Source: CAZSHG01 sp964606695 [NCBI: uncultured bacterium] (GTDB lineage: Bacteria; UBP14; UBA6098). From it: a stretch of 64,000 bases of DNA. The notes below the pieces were generated by a model. That model saw nothing but the letters and a program-made list of their open reading frames with translations, made no database searches and was not told the origin of the DNA. Positions within the stretch are counted from its first letter, which is position 1. Each line of letters opens with the position of its first letter. The stretch covers positions 1 to 64,000 of the forward strand of contig CAZSHG010000004.1 of assembly GCA_964606695.1 (NCBI GenBank), in the 5' to 3' direction. The position numbers and the translations under genes were made by a program. Shown piece by piece: positions 9,099 to 16,956 of the stretch.

Positions 9099-9967
9099 GT
9101 CTATCGAAACCAAAATGGATGAAACAACGACTGACGGCAACACCTCAGGGCAAGGAGGTCCGAAGGTTGCTCAGGGAATTGCGGCTCAACACGGTTTGCC
9201 GTGAGGCCAATTGCCCAAACCGAGGGGAGTGTTATGCGGAGGGGACGGCCACGTTTTTGATACTGGGCAATGTTTGCACGAGGAATTGCCGTTTTTGCAA
9301 CATCGGCAACGGAATACCCGAAACGCCGGACACCGAAGAGCCTGGAAGGGTGGCTCGCGCGGCGGCGGGAATGGCCCTGAACCACGTGGTCGTAACGTCG
9401 GTAACACGTGACGATTTACCCGACGGCGGCTCGAACCATTTTGCGAGGACTATAAGAGAGATTCGCAAGGCGCTCCCCGAGGTTACTGTAGAGGTTTTGA
9501 TCCCGGATTTTTTGGGGAACGAAAAGGCAATGGAGAGAGTTTTCGCCGAATCGCCCGATGTGTTGAACCATAACGTTGAGACGGTTTCAGAGTTATATAG
9601 CGACGTTCGATCCGGGGGGAATTATCGTAGATCACTCGATATTTTGAAAGCTGGGAAAAAAAGAGAATTAGTAACCAAGAGCGGCCTGATGGTTGGTCTT
9701 GGGGAGTCTCGCGAGGAACTTATGCGAACGTTCGAGGACCTTGCGTCCGTCGGACTGGATATATTAACGATTGGCCAGTATTCCGCGCCATCTAAAATGC
9801 ATGCTCCGGTAAAACGTTACGTAACGCCGGAGGAATTCGACGAATTGTCTTCCGAGGGAGAAAGCGCCGGAATCGGCAAAATAGTCGCCGGGCCGTTGGT
9901 TAGAAGTTCGTTCCGCGCGGGAGCCGTTCTGGAAGAAATCCGCAATAAAAACACTAACTCCGCTTAA
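9095..9967 (+). CDS. lipA: Lipoyl synthase (radical SAM)
   Basis: 290 residues from GTG 9095, which overlaps the rpoN stop as GTGA. Both iron-sulfur motifs are present: the auxiliary-cluster triad Cys35, Cys40 and Cys46, and the radical SAM CxxxCxxC at Cys61, Cys65 and Cys68. The C-terminal RSS serine motif is there as RSSFRA. It inserts two sulfurs into octanoyl chains on lipoate-dependent enzymes such as the glycine cleavage H protein, whose T protein (gcvT) is also in this window. Its place inside rpoN-hpf, coupled to rpoN, is unusual. No lipB or lplA is nearby. Confidence 0.96.
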   Translation: MSLSKPKWMKQRLTATPQGKEVRRLLRELRLNTVCREANCPNRGECYAEGTATFLILGNVCTRNCRFCNIGNGIPETPDTEEPGRVARAAAGMALNHVVVTSVTRDDLPDGGSNHFARTIREIRKALPEVTVEVLIPDFLGNEKAMERVFAESPDVLNHNVETVSELYSDVRSGGNYRRSLDILKAGKKRELVTKSGLMVGLGESREELMRTFEDLASVGLDILTIGQYSAPSKMHAPVKRYVTPEEFDELSSEGESAGIGKIVAGPLVRSSFRAGAVLEEIRNKNTNSA

Positions 9968-9989
9968 CCGCGGAAAGGGAGGAAACAAA

Positions 9990-10280
9990 ATGCAGGTAAT
10001 ACTTACGGCACGCCATTTCGATTTGACCGAAGAAATCAAAGATTACGCAAACAGGAGAATGGCTATTTTAGATAGGTATGATAATCTGATACACTCGGCA
10101 CATCTTATACTCGAAGTAGAGAAGCACAGGCAGATATCCGAGATAACCCTTTCGGTCAACGGTCAACAGTTGGTGGCGCATTCCGTTACAGATGATATGT
10201 ATGCCAGCATAGATGAGACTGCCGATAAAATCGAACGACAGCTCCGCAAATACCATGACAAAGTAATCAAGAACTATTAG
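9990..10280 (+). CDS. hpf: Ribosome hibernation promoting factor, short form
   Basis: 96 residues with the beta-alpha-beta-beta-beta-alpha pattern of the HPF/YfiA family: it opens with QVILTARHFDLTEEIKDYA and ends with a basic helix IERQLRKYHDKVIKNY. The length matches short HPF; there is no long-form dimerisation tail. It would bind the 30S decoding region in stationary phase to promote 100S ribosomes. A good ribosome-binding site (GGGAGG) precedes ATG 9990. Its place downstream of rpoN is conserved in many Gram-negatives. Confidence 0.95.
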   Translation: MQVILTARHFDLTEEIKDYANRRMAILDRYDNLIHSAHLILEVEKHRQISEITLSVNGQQLVAHSVTDDMYASIDETADKIERQLRKYHDKVIKNY

Positions 10281-10295
10281 GTCGAAGGATGCGAT

Positions 10296-11270
10296 TTGCC
10301 TCTACCTGAATTAACGGTCAAGAAGTTTTTCGACGATAAGAAGAATCAGCTCGGTCTCATTCTGATAGCGGGAGAGCACGGGCTACAAAGGCCTATAACG
10401 AGGTTCGTGATTCAAAGACCCTCACTCCTGCTCGCCGGATACACCGAGGATTTTGCGGAAAAGAGAATTCAGGTTCTGGGCAAAACTGAGATGGATTTTC
10501 TGGATAATCTCGACGAGGACAAATATCTTTCGGCTATCGAAAGCCTTTTCAGTTTCAATATTCCAGCGGTGATAATAACCAAGGGGATCGCGCCGGGAAT
10601 ATCGATGAACGAATACGCGGATAGAGCCGGCATACCCCTGTTCGTTACGAACCTATCCACCGAGGAAGTTTTCGCTCTGGCCGGCTCGTATCTCGATTCT
10701 TTTTTCGCTCCGAAAATCAGCATACACGGGACTATGGTAGATGTTCACGGCGTGGGGATTCTCTATACCGGCGCGGCGGGAATCGGGAAATCCGAATGCG
10801 CATTGAGTCTCATCGAGGAGGGTCATCGTATTATCGCAGACGACATCGTGAATATCTGCCGTCGTGCGGGGGAGATATTGATTACCACCGGGGAGCCCGA
10901 AGCCGGATACCATCTCGAAATACGCGGCGTGGGTATAATAGACATCGAAAAACTCTTTGGAATCCGGGCTATAAGAGTTCAGAAAAGGCTGGAAATCCAG
11001 GTTCATCTGGAATTGTGGGACAAATTGCGCGACTACGAACGTCTCGGCCTCGACGAAACAAATACCACCATCCTCGGGGTTGAGATACCAAAAATCACGG
11101 TTCCCGTCTCGCCGGGGAAGAATATTACCGCGATAAGCGAAGTTATCGCGATGAACCACATGTTGAAGGTTTACGGACACCATCCCGCGCGGGAATTTGT
11201 GGCGAGGATGACCGAGATAATGAGACGACGCGAACGAACCGATAAATACCTGGAATCGGATTTCGAATAA
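10296..11270 (+). CDS. hprK: HPr kinase/phosphorylase
   Basis: 324 residues from TTG 10296, preceded by AAGGA. The N-terminal HprK domain is followed by a P-loop kinase domain with Walker A GAAGIGKSE (159-167) in the typical HprK context IHGTMVDVHGVGIL, and by the signature LEIRGVGIIDI. The canonical GxSGxGKSE has Ala here in place of Ser. It phosphorylates Ser46 of HPr or an HPr-like Crh protein and reverses the reaction in response to ATP, phosphate and sugar phosphates. It occupies the position ptsN holds in enterobacteria. No HPr or other PTS gene is in the window, so its partner is unknown. Confidence 0.94.
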   Translation: MPLPELTVKKFFDDKKNQLGLILIAGEHGLQRPITRFVIQRPSLLLAGYTEDFAEKRIQVLGKTEMDFLDNLDEDKYLSAIESLFSFNIPAVIITKGIAPGISMNEYADRAGIPLFVTNLSTEEVFALAGSYLDSFFAPKISIHGTMVDVHGVGILYTGAAGIGKSECALSLIEEGHRIIADDIVNICRRAGEILITTGEPEAGYHLEIRGVGIIDIEKLFGIRAIRVQKRLEIQVHLELWDKLRDYERLGLDETNTTILGVEIPKITVPVSPGKNITAISEVIAMNHMLKVYGHHPAREFVARMTEIMRRRERTDKYLESDFE

Positions 11271-11309
11271 CATCGATTAATCGAAGAACTCATTATCGCG
11301 GTTTTTTGC

Positions 11310-12209
11310 TTGAACTCCCTTATATTAATCTATATAATTGTTGGATTATCGATAAGAGTTCAACGAGCCGGGGAATTATTGCTTTCTACAGGATATCATA
11401 TAGGATTGGGGGGCAGACGGGGCGCGGTTTTAGCTTTACTATTACTCGCTCTTGCTTCGGTCCATTTGCCGGGAAAAACCATTTCGGCAAGCGGGGCTGG
11501 ATATCTGATCTCCGTTCCCATCGGTAGAGATTCTATTTATACGACCGAAATAACCGGGATCAACAGAGATTCGACTAAACATTATTGTTTCAGCTTCGCC
11601 ATCCAACCGAACGAAATTTCCGTTTTTTTTCAACCCATTCCCGATGTAAATTGGATAGTTTTAGCTACCGATACGCTCTGTGCGGCTCCTTTTTCAGAAA
11701 CAACGCCGTTAAGAATCATGACCGGCTTTCCGGCGGATTCCGGTCTTTTCAACAGGAGATATAGCGCCAAAATCAGAATGGGTTTGATATCGGGGGAGAC
11801 TGTCGCTATGGGAATCAATCGGAATTTGTTCATCGAGACAGAAAGCAGGCCGTTCATCTCGGTAGATGCGCCCGGACTGCAAATCGCTCCGATTCGTGCG
11901 AATCTGGGCACCGATTGGGATTCGATAATCGTTTTCAACGGCGCGGATTCGACCGACACGGTCGAAATCTTCTGGTCTCCATATTTTAACAGGGCCAACG
12001 AGGATACCTTTGAATTAAAGCTTTTCAGGAAATTCCTGATTTGGTATCTGCCGGTCGAGAAAATAATTCTGGATTCGGGCGAAAAAGAATATATTTATTT
12101 TAAAAAACCGTTTGATTACTTCGGGCCTGAAGGATATATTGTTTTAATAGGAAGGAGTGAAAGCTCTTTTTGCGACCTTGGTTCAAGTTCGGGTAAACAG
12201 ACGGACTAA
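11310..12209 (+). CDS. Secreted protein of unknown function
   Basis: Up to 299 residues. The hydrophobic signal segment RRGAVLALLLLALASVHLPG is at about residues 36-55, so the likely start is nearer TTG 11406 than TTG 11310; no ATG exists upstream of the signal. The mature part is beta-rich, with many Asp, Ser and aromatic residues and no recognised catalytic motif. It is separated from hprK by 39 bp that contain a 12-bp palindrome TCGATTAATCGA (11273-11284). It is followed by three more exported proteins on the same strand. I do not recognise the family. Confidence 0.6.
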   Translation: MNSLILIYIIVGLSIRVQRAGELLLSTGYHIGLGGRRGAVLALLLLALASVHLPGKTISASGAGYLISVPIGRDSIYTTEITGINRDSTKHYCFSFAIQPNEISVFFQPIPDVNWIVLATDTLCAAPFSETTPLRIMTGFPADSGLFNRRYSAKIRMGLISGETVAMGINRNLFIETESRPFISVDAPGLQIAPIRANLGTDWDSIIVFNGADSTDTVEIFWSPYFNRANEDTFELKLFRKFLIWYLPVEKIILDSGEKEYIYFKKPFDYFGPEGYIVLIGRSESSFCDLGSSSGKQTD

Positions 12210-12226
12210 CCTGTGGACAATTAAAA

Positions 12227-12934
12227 ATGAAATCCTACGGAAAGCTTCTTTTAATAGTTATAGGGATACCGGGACTGATTATAGTCCTCATGGCATCGAC
12301 TCAGGCGCTCGAATCGAGCACCGACCCCAGTTCTTTTCTGGATTTCATAACCGATACGCTGGGCGACACGTCGGATGTAGCGCTCTTTTACGCTAAATTC
12401 GAGTTATGCCCGATATCTCTCGATTACTTCGACCCTATCGACACCATCTGGGATCTACGTATTCCTCTCGATACTACTTATACATGGGAATCTATCTGCG
12501 GATTTCAAAATACCGGGTGTATTGTAACTAACATACTCTATCATGTCGATATTACGGGCGTTCCCTGGACGACCTCGGCTACACCGCCGATAGAGAACGA
12601 CTGGGACAAGTTTCTGCTATGGGCGTTAACTTTATTCAGGGATATTCCGCCCATGGATACGATGAGTTTTATGCCCGGAGGAGATAAAGAAGTTTGTATT
12701 CTGGACGTCGTAGTGGATGAAGACGATTACGTAACCACGGGACGTTTCTTTAATCCATTGATTTCATTGCCCTATCCAGGCATGGACAGTCTTGGATTAA
12801 ACCTTGAACCTTCGGACAGTTTCTGGGTTTCGCTTTGTTTTACCTCGCCATGGAATATTTCTGATCGAGCAGATACGACATCCGAAGATCCGATAATCGT
12901 GAAAGTTACGGCAGAACCGGCGGCAAACAGATGA
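12227..12934 (+). CDS. Secreted protein of unknown function
   Basis: 235 residues. A signal peptide or anchor covers residues 4-28 (KLLLIVIGIPGLIIVLMASTQA). The mature protein holds five cysteines (near codons for ELCPIS, SICG, TGCI, EVCIL, LCFT), many aspartates and tryptophans and predicted beta structure, suggesting an extracellular domain. No catalytic motif is recognisable. It starts 17 bp after the preceding secreted gene, so the two are probably co-transcribed. The ribosome-binding site is weak. Confidence 0.65.
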   Translation: MKSYGKLLLIVIGIPGLIIVLMASTQALESSTDPSSFLDFITDTLGDTSDVALFYAKFELCPISLDYFDPIDTIWDLRIPLDTTYTWESICGFQNTGCIVTNILYHVDITGVPWTTSATPPIENDWDKFLLWALTLFRDIPPMDTMSFMPGGDKEVCILDVVVDEDDYVTTGRFFNPLISLPYPGMDSLGLNLEPSDSFWVSLCFTSPWNISDRADTTSEDPIIVKVTAEPAANR

Positions 12935-12965
12935 GAATTTTTTAACTATTATTATTAAAAATTAC

Positions 12966-12994
12966 TTGACTATTTAGTTTTTGGCCAGTATCTT
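12966..12994 (+). promoter_or_regulatory. Probable sigma-70 promoter for the 13065 gene
   Basis: TTGACT (12966-12971) and TATCTT (12989-12994) are separated by exactly 17 bp, in the 130-bp gap before the next gene. Transcription would start near 13001, giving a leader of about 64 nt that ends in a strong AAGGAGG ribosome-binding site. A second TTGACA at 12998-13003 has no -10 at a proper distance. Confidence 0.6.
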
Positions 12995-13064
12995 TAATTG
13001 ACACTTTGGGGGTTTTGTAGTTTTTTAGAATTGAATAAGTTGTTTTTAAGGAGGTGCGTAAAGA

Positions 13065-14342
13065 ATGAGAAGCAAGATAGCGATTTGGACATTACCTATC
13101 GCCATAATGGCGCTTCTTGCATTTACTTTTTCGGTTTTCGCTCAAGCTCGCGCGACGGGCGATGTCGAAAGAGAAAGGCAAACTACCCCGGCTCTGGAAA
13201 CGCGGGAAGACACTCCCCTCGAATCTAGGGGCGAAACACCGGTCAGTCCACCGGTAGGAACAATGAGAGAGAGGACACTGGACGGCGGAGGAACTCCGCC
13301 GTTAGATCCGGGTCACACAATGGACACGGAATCGGAGGATATTTACATCTACGTTACGCTGATGGCTCCTCCGGGTCCGCCGCCGCCCGAATCCGTTGTT
13401 ATTACTCAGGTTAACTGCGAGGTTGGTTCGGAGCAGGTCAGGTTTAAGGCTAACGCGGCGCCATTCTACTACGGTGCCGACTGGTATCACATCTACCGCG
13501 ATACGGTCTGTATTTTCTACATAACGCAGTGTGATTCCAGCATCCTTCTGCCGGACAGAACTACGAGTCTTTACTTCAACGACAACTTCGTGGATACGCT
13601 CTGGCCGGACTACTGGTCGAGCAGTAAAGGCGTGTGCGACACTCTGGTTAACCTGTTCTACGTTTTCACCAGTGTGGATTCCGGCCCAACAGCTCCGGGC
13701 GGATACGCCGAATCAGCATACCCAAGCTGGCCGCTATGCGAATACGACCAGGGGCTGAAATCGGATCCGGTTTCCGGCTCAAATAATATAATCTCAATCC
13801 CATGCTACGATGACGACGTCTTAATTTCGTCAGATTTAGCCGTCTGGGGAGCTTCTGTCGTTCAGGAATGGAATCCCTCGACTCAGACCTGGAGTACAAT
13901 AGGTTCAGAATTATTCCCAGGCACATGGGTTCCGGATGGGAATGTTCTTGTTTCTCATTCATACAAAATTTCTGGAACAAATATCGCATCGGAGGATCTA
14001 TTCTCGACATTCGAACCGGGGATCGTTCCCGAAGAGGATACTAGTTATAGTCTATATTCAAATGACATTGCCGGTGACAGAAACATCGTAATGATACCCT
14101 TCAAGGTAGCATATATAGATGGTATCAACGACTGCGAGACTCTCGACGCTTCTATAACCGCGACAGGGGCCACGGAAATAAATAAGGTCGAGAGATGGAA
14201 TAACGCATCGATGACATGGAGTGTTATCGGATCCAAATTACCATTCGGGTGGGTCCCCAACGGGCGTGTTCGTCCGGGATTACCATATCGTATCTGGGTT
14301 ACCACTCCAACTTCATCGCCTGTAACCTGGCCAATAAGTTAA
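13065..14342 (+). CDS. Secreted protein with duplicated C-terminal domain, function unknown
   Basis: 425 residues with a clear signal peptide ending around FSVFAQA (about 27) and an AAGGAGG ribosome-binding site. A low-complexity Glu/Thr/Arg/Pro stretch (30-90) and a proline run PPGPPPP (about 104) follow, then an Ig-like section with cysteines. The last 190 residues are two related copies of a beta domain, marked by VVQEWNPSTQTWSTIG...WVPDG and KVERWNNASMTWSVIG...WVPNG. It has no FlgD-like sorting domain, although the next gene does. Likely a cell-surface or secreted adhesive or structural protein; no function is recognisable. Confidence 0.75.
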   Translation: MRSKIAIWTLPIAIMALLAFTFSVFAQARATGDVERERQTTPALETREDTPLESRGETPVSPPVGTMRERTLDGGGTPPLDPGHTMDTESEDIYIYVTLMAPPGPPPPESVVITQVNCEVGSEQVRFKANAAPFYYGADWYHIYRDTVCIFYITQCDSSILLPDRTTSLYFNDNFVDTLWPDYWSSSKGVCDTLVNLFYVFTSVDSGPTAPGGYAESAYPSWPLCEYDQGLKSDPVSGSNNIISIPCYDDDVLISSDLAVWGASVVQEWNPSTQTWSTIGSELFPGTWVPDGNVLVSHSYKISGTNIASEDLFSTFEPGIVPEEDTSYSLYSNDIAGDRNIVMIPFKVAYIDGINDCETLDASITATGATEINKVERWNNASMTWSVIGSKLPFGWVPNGRVRPGLPYRIWVTTPTSSPVTWPIS

Positions 14343-14372
14343 CAAATATCTTAAAAATAGTAAGGAGACGAT

Positions 14373-15410
14373 ATGAGTTTTAAAACGTTAATAATATTAG
14401 GCTTAATCGGGTTATTTGCTACACTCGTGTTAGCTGAAACGAAGGATCAATACGATGCCTGCGACGGATTGGCTATATTCTTCGTCTGGAACGATACGAG
14501 CTACTGGGCACCGGATTCCACAGGGCCCTTTGGTGATACTACTATGACCGGATGTCCGGTTGATCTCTACCTTAACACACCTGATGACACGGTAGAACAG
14601 ATGTATTATCCCGACACTCTTGTCTGGGCAGACAGTATTCTCGCTTACGAGGCTTGTAGCACTTATTTCCTAACAGAGAGTTTCTACAATCCGGTTCCCT
14701 TGGGTGGCGATTCAGTGATGTCTCATCCGGCATACGATCCAACCTGTCGTAAAGCTGGAATCTATGCCAAAGCAAGAATGTTCGACAACTTAACCGGCAC
14801 ATACTCACCCTGGGTTGACATAAATACTACTGATATGTTCCTTGTGAATTATATTGGTGGTGATTGGGGATTGGTTCTCCAGATTTCGCTAAATAATTTC
14901 AAGGTTAGGAATCTTAGTTCACTAATGGGATTCGATTGCAACGTAGATACCCTTATATTATACGTTTGGGACGCCGATGACGGCGATCTTGCGGGGACAG
15001 CCGGTAACCTCGGTGTAGTGAAACGGATATTCACTGATGGTGACGATTTATCCGCTGAAAACAGGATATATCTTAGAAAATATGTCGATTGCACTGGAGG
15101 AGATATATCCGAGGATAATCCCGAAATGCCTAAGGCTTTCTCTCTCGGGCAGAACCAGCCGAATCCGTTTAACTCGGCCACGCAGATTTCCTATGCGCTT
15201 CCCGAGGATGCCAATGTGAGTATCGAAATCACGAATATTCTCGGCCAGAAAGTCAGGACGCTTGTTAACAGCAGAGAAACGGCGGGTTACAAGAGCGTCG
15301 TCTGGAACGGCCTCGACGATTCGAGCAAGGAAGCCCCCAGCGGAGTTTACTTCTACACGATTCGCGCTAACGACTTCACAGCGAAGAAACGCGCCATCCT
15401 GATGAAGTAA
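14373..15410 (+). CDS. Secreted protein with FlgD-like/type IX-like C-terminal sorting domain
   Basis: 345 residues with a signal peptide (cleavage after VLA, about residue 21). The central part is aromatic- and Asp-rich with several cysteines and is not recognised. Residues about 255-345 form the FlgD-like Ig/T9SS type A domain: LGQNQPNPFNSATQISYALP, ITNILGQKVRTL, VVWNGLDDSS, PSGVYFYTI and a basic end KKRAILMK. Such domains direct or hold proteins at the cell surface in FCB bacteria. A GGAG ribosome-binding site lies before ATG 14373. It is last in the group and is followed by a strong terminator. Confidence 0.8.
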   Translation: MSFKTLIILGLIGLFATLVLAETKDQYDACDGLAIFFVWNDTSYWAPDSTGPFGDTTMTGCPVDLYLNTPDDTVEQMYYPDTLVWADSILAYEACSTYFLTESFYNPVPLGGDSVMSHPAYDPTCRKAGIYAKARMFDNLTGTYSPWVDINTTDMFLVNYIGGDWGLVLQISLNNFKVRNLSSLMGFDCNVDTLILYVWDADDGDLAGTAGNLGVVKRIFTDGDDLSAENRIYLRKYVDCTGGDISEDNPEMPKAFSLGQNQPNPFNSATQISYALPEDANVSIEITNILGQKVRTLVNSRETAGYKSVVWNGLDDSSKEAPSGVYFYTIRANDFTAKKRAILMK

Positions 15411-15434
15411 CCCGTATTCTACGCACCACGCCTC

Positions 15435-15476
15435 AGCCCCCTCCCATGGCCGGATTGGCCAGAGGGGGCTTTTTTT
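15435..15476 (+). terminator. Intrinsic terminator after the 14373 gene
   Basis: The 9-bp arm AGCCCCCTC (15435-15443) pairs with GAGGGGGCT (15462-15470). Inside it, TGGCC (15447-15451) pairs with GGCCA (15457-15461) around a GGATT loop, leaving a 3-nt bulge. Seven T residues follow (15470-15476). Confidence 0.93.
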
Positions 15477-15639
15477 CTGGAAATCGACACTCCATCGATA
15501 TTTACGATACTTTTTGGCTCGTGACGGCTGTCTTACAGATCGAAAAAGTCGAAAAGCAGGGCGTGATCGGTTGCAACCACGTCTTTTGCGGTCGATTCGG
15601 AAAATTGCGGTTTGAGGGGAATAATAAGTAAATTCTTAT
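15477..15639. other. Intergenic gap between convergent genes
   Basis: With the terminator this makes about 230 bp without a gene. The only other structure I see is a weak 6-bp hairpin (AATAAG 15623-15628, CTTATT 15635-15640) at the rsmB 3' end. Confidence 0.5.
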
Positions 15640-16956
15640 TTATCTCGGCGTTTTCACGCGGAAGGTTACCATGCCGTCCAGATTGTGGATGTGCGGCCAT
15701 GTGCGGAGAACGTCGCCCTGAACGAAAGCCGACGGGCGGTAATCTTTTGGCGTATCGATGCGGATTCCGGGCGGGAGGTCGCTTAAGTGATCTTCGCCCT
15801 CTTCCGGTTCAGTAGAGCACGCGCAGTAAACGAGTCTGCCACCGGGTTTCAGTACTCGCAGTGCGGAGGCGATGAGTTCGCTCTGTGTTTTAGCGAGTGC
15901 GCGTATATCCGCCATAGTTCGCCTGTAGCGGATTTCCGGGTGGCGGCGAATCACGCCCAGCGATGTGCAGGGGGCGTCGATGAGAACCGAGTCGAAACTC
16001 TCCGGTTCGCCGAATTCGCGCGCGTCGGCTGAGTGAAGACGGACAAATTCGGTCAGTTCCAATCTTTCCATGTTTTCGCGCGCCATTTCGAGGCGGTCAT
16101 CGGACAAATCGACTCCGTGAATTTCGACCTCTCCCCCGTAACGTTCGGAGAGATGAGTGAGTTTGCCTCCGGGGGCGCAACCTATTTCCAGAATGCGTTC
16201 GCCGGGCAATGGATCGAGGATGTCCACCGGCACGCTGAAGGCGGGATCCTGCGGGGAGAAGTAGCCTTCCCCGAATCCGGGGAGGATTTCGGGATGTCCG
16301 GGCGCTTCGATTTTCAGGTAATCGGGGAAATGGTCTATCTGGCGGGCTTCGATGCCCTGTCCAAGTAGGAAGTTCATGGCCTTGCGCGGAGTAATTTTCC
16401 GTATATTGACGCGGCAGGTTACCGGGGCCGAGACGTTGTTGCCGGCTGATAAAGCAGTGGCGAATTCGTAGCCTTCGCGTTCGATCCACCTTTCGACAAG
16501 CCATTTTGGATGGGAAAAACGTGTTGTTATTCGGTCGAGTTTCGATTCCGGCAGGGGGATGTCGTGTTCGTCGAGGCCGTCTAATTTGCGAAGAACCGCG
16601 TTCACCAGGCCGGAGGCTCTCTCCATGCCTATCTCCATACATAAATCTACCGAGGTCGAGACCGCGGCATAGGTCGGGATTCTGTCGAGGAAAATAATCT
16701 GAATTGCGCCTATGCGGAGGATATCGCGGATTTCCGGGTCGAGTTTTTTCCGGTCGAGATGCTCGTCTATGGCGCAGTCCGCCAGATCGCGGTCGCGGAG
16801 GACGGTCATAGTAATCATCCAGGTAAGGGCTATATCCTGCCGGTCGAGTTTGGACTTCTGGCAGGCTTTCAGCAGAGCAGTCGAGCTATCCTCGCCGTCC
16901 CATATCGCGCGCAAGGCTTCATAGGCGGCCATTCTCGATCCAAGACCCTTATCCAT
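15640..16956 (-). CDS. rsmB: 16S rRNA (cytosine-967 C5)-methyltransferase RsmB
   Basis: 438 residues from ATG 16956. An N-terminal NusB-like RNA-binding domain (about 1-140) is followed by a class I methyltransferase: SAM motif EIGCAPGGKLTHLSE, motif IV DAPCTSLGVIRRHPEIRYRR and motif VI VYCACSTEPEEGED with the catalytic cysteine. It methylates C967 of 16S rRNA. An upstream in-frame extension to 17028 exists, but ATG 16956 gives an 8-nt overlap with the end of the radical SAM gene and starts directly at the conserved NusB domain. The paralogue RsmF lacks the NusB domain, so RsmB is the better call. Confidence 0.93.
   Translation of the reverse strand: MDKGLGSRMAAYEALRAIWDGEDSSTALLKACQKSKLDRQDIALTWMITMTVLRDRDLADCAIDEHLDRKKLDPEIRDILRIGAIQIIFLDRIPTYAAVSTSVDLCMEIGMERASGLVNAVLRKLDGLDEHDIPLPESKLDRITTRFSHPKWLVERWIEREGYEFATALSAGNNVSAPVTCRVNIRKITPRKAMNFLLGQGIEARQIDHFPDYLKIEAPGHPEILPGFGEGYFSPQDPAFSVPVDILDPLPGERILEIGCAPGGKLTHLSERYGGEVEIHGVDLSDDRLEMARENMERLELTEFVRLHSADAREFGEPESFDSVLIDAPCTSLGVIRRHPEIRYRRTMADIRALAKTQSELIASALRVLKPGGRLVYCACSTEPEEGEDHLSDLPPGIRIDTPKDYRPSAFVQGDVLRTWPHIHNLDGMVTFRVKTPR

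Noticed and set aside
10653-11273. 206-residue minus-strand ORF opposite hprK
   Set aside because: hprK motifs are clear on the plus strand and the antisense frame shows no family features or ribosome-binding site.
15623-15640. A/T-rich hairpin at the rsmB 3' end as a terminator
   Set aside because: Only a 6-bp A/T stem with no proper T-tract; too weak to call.
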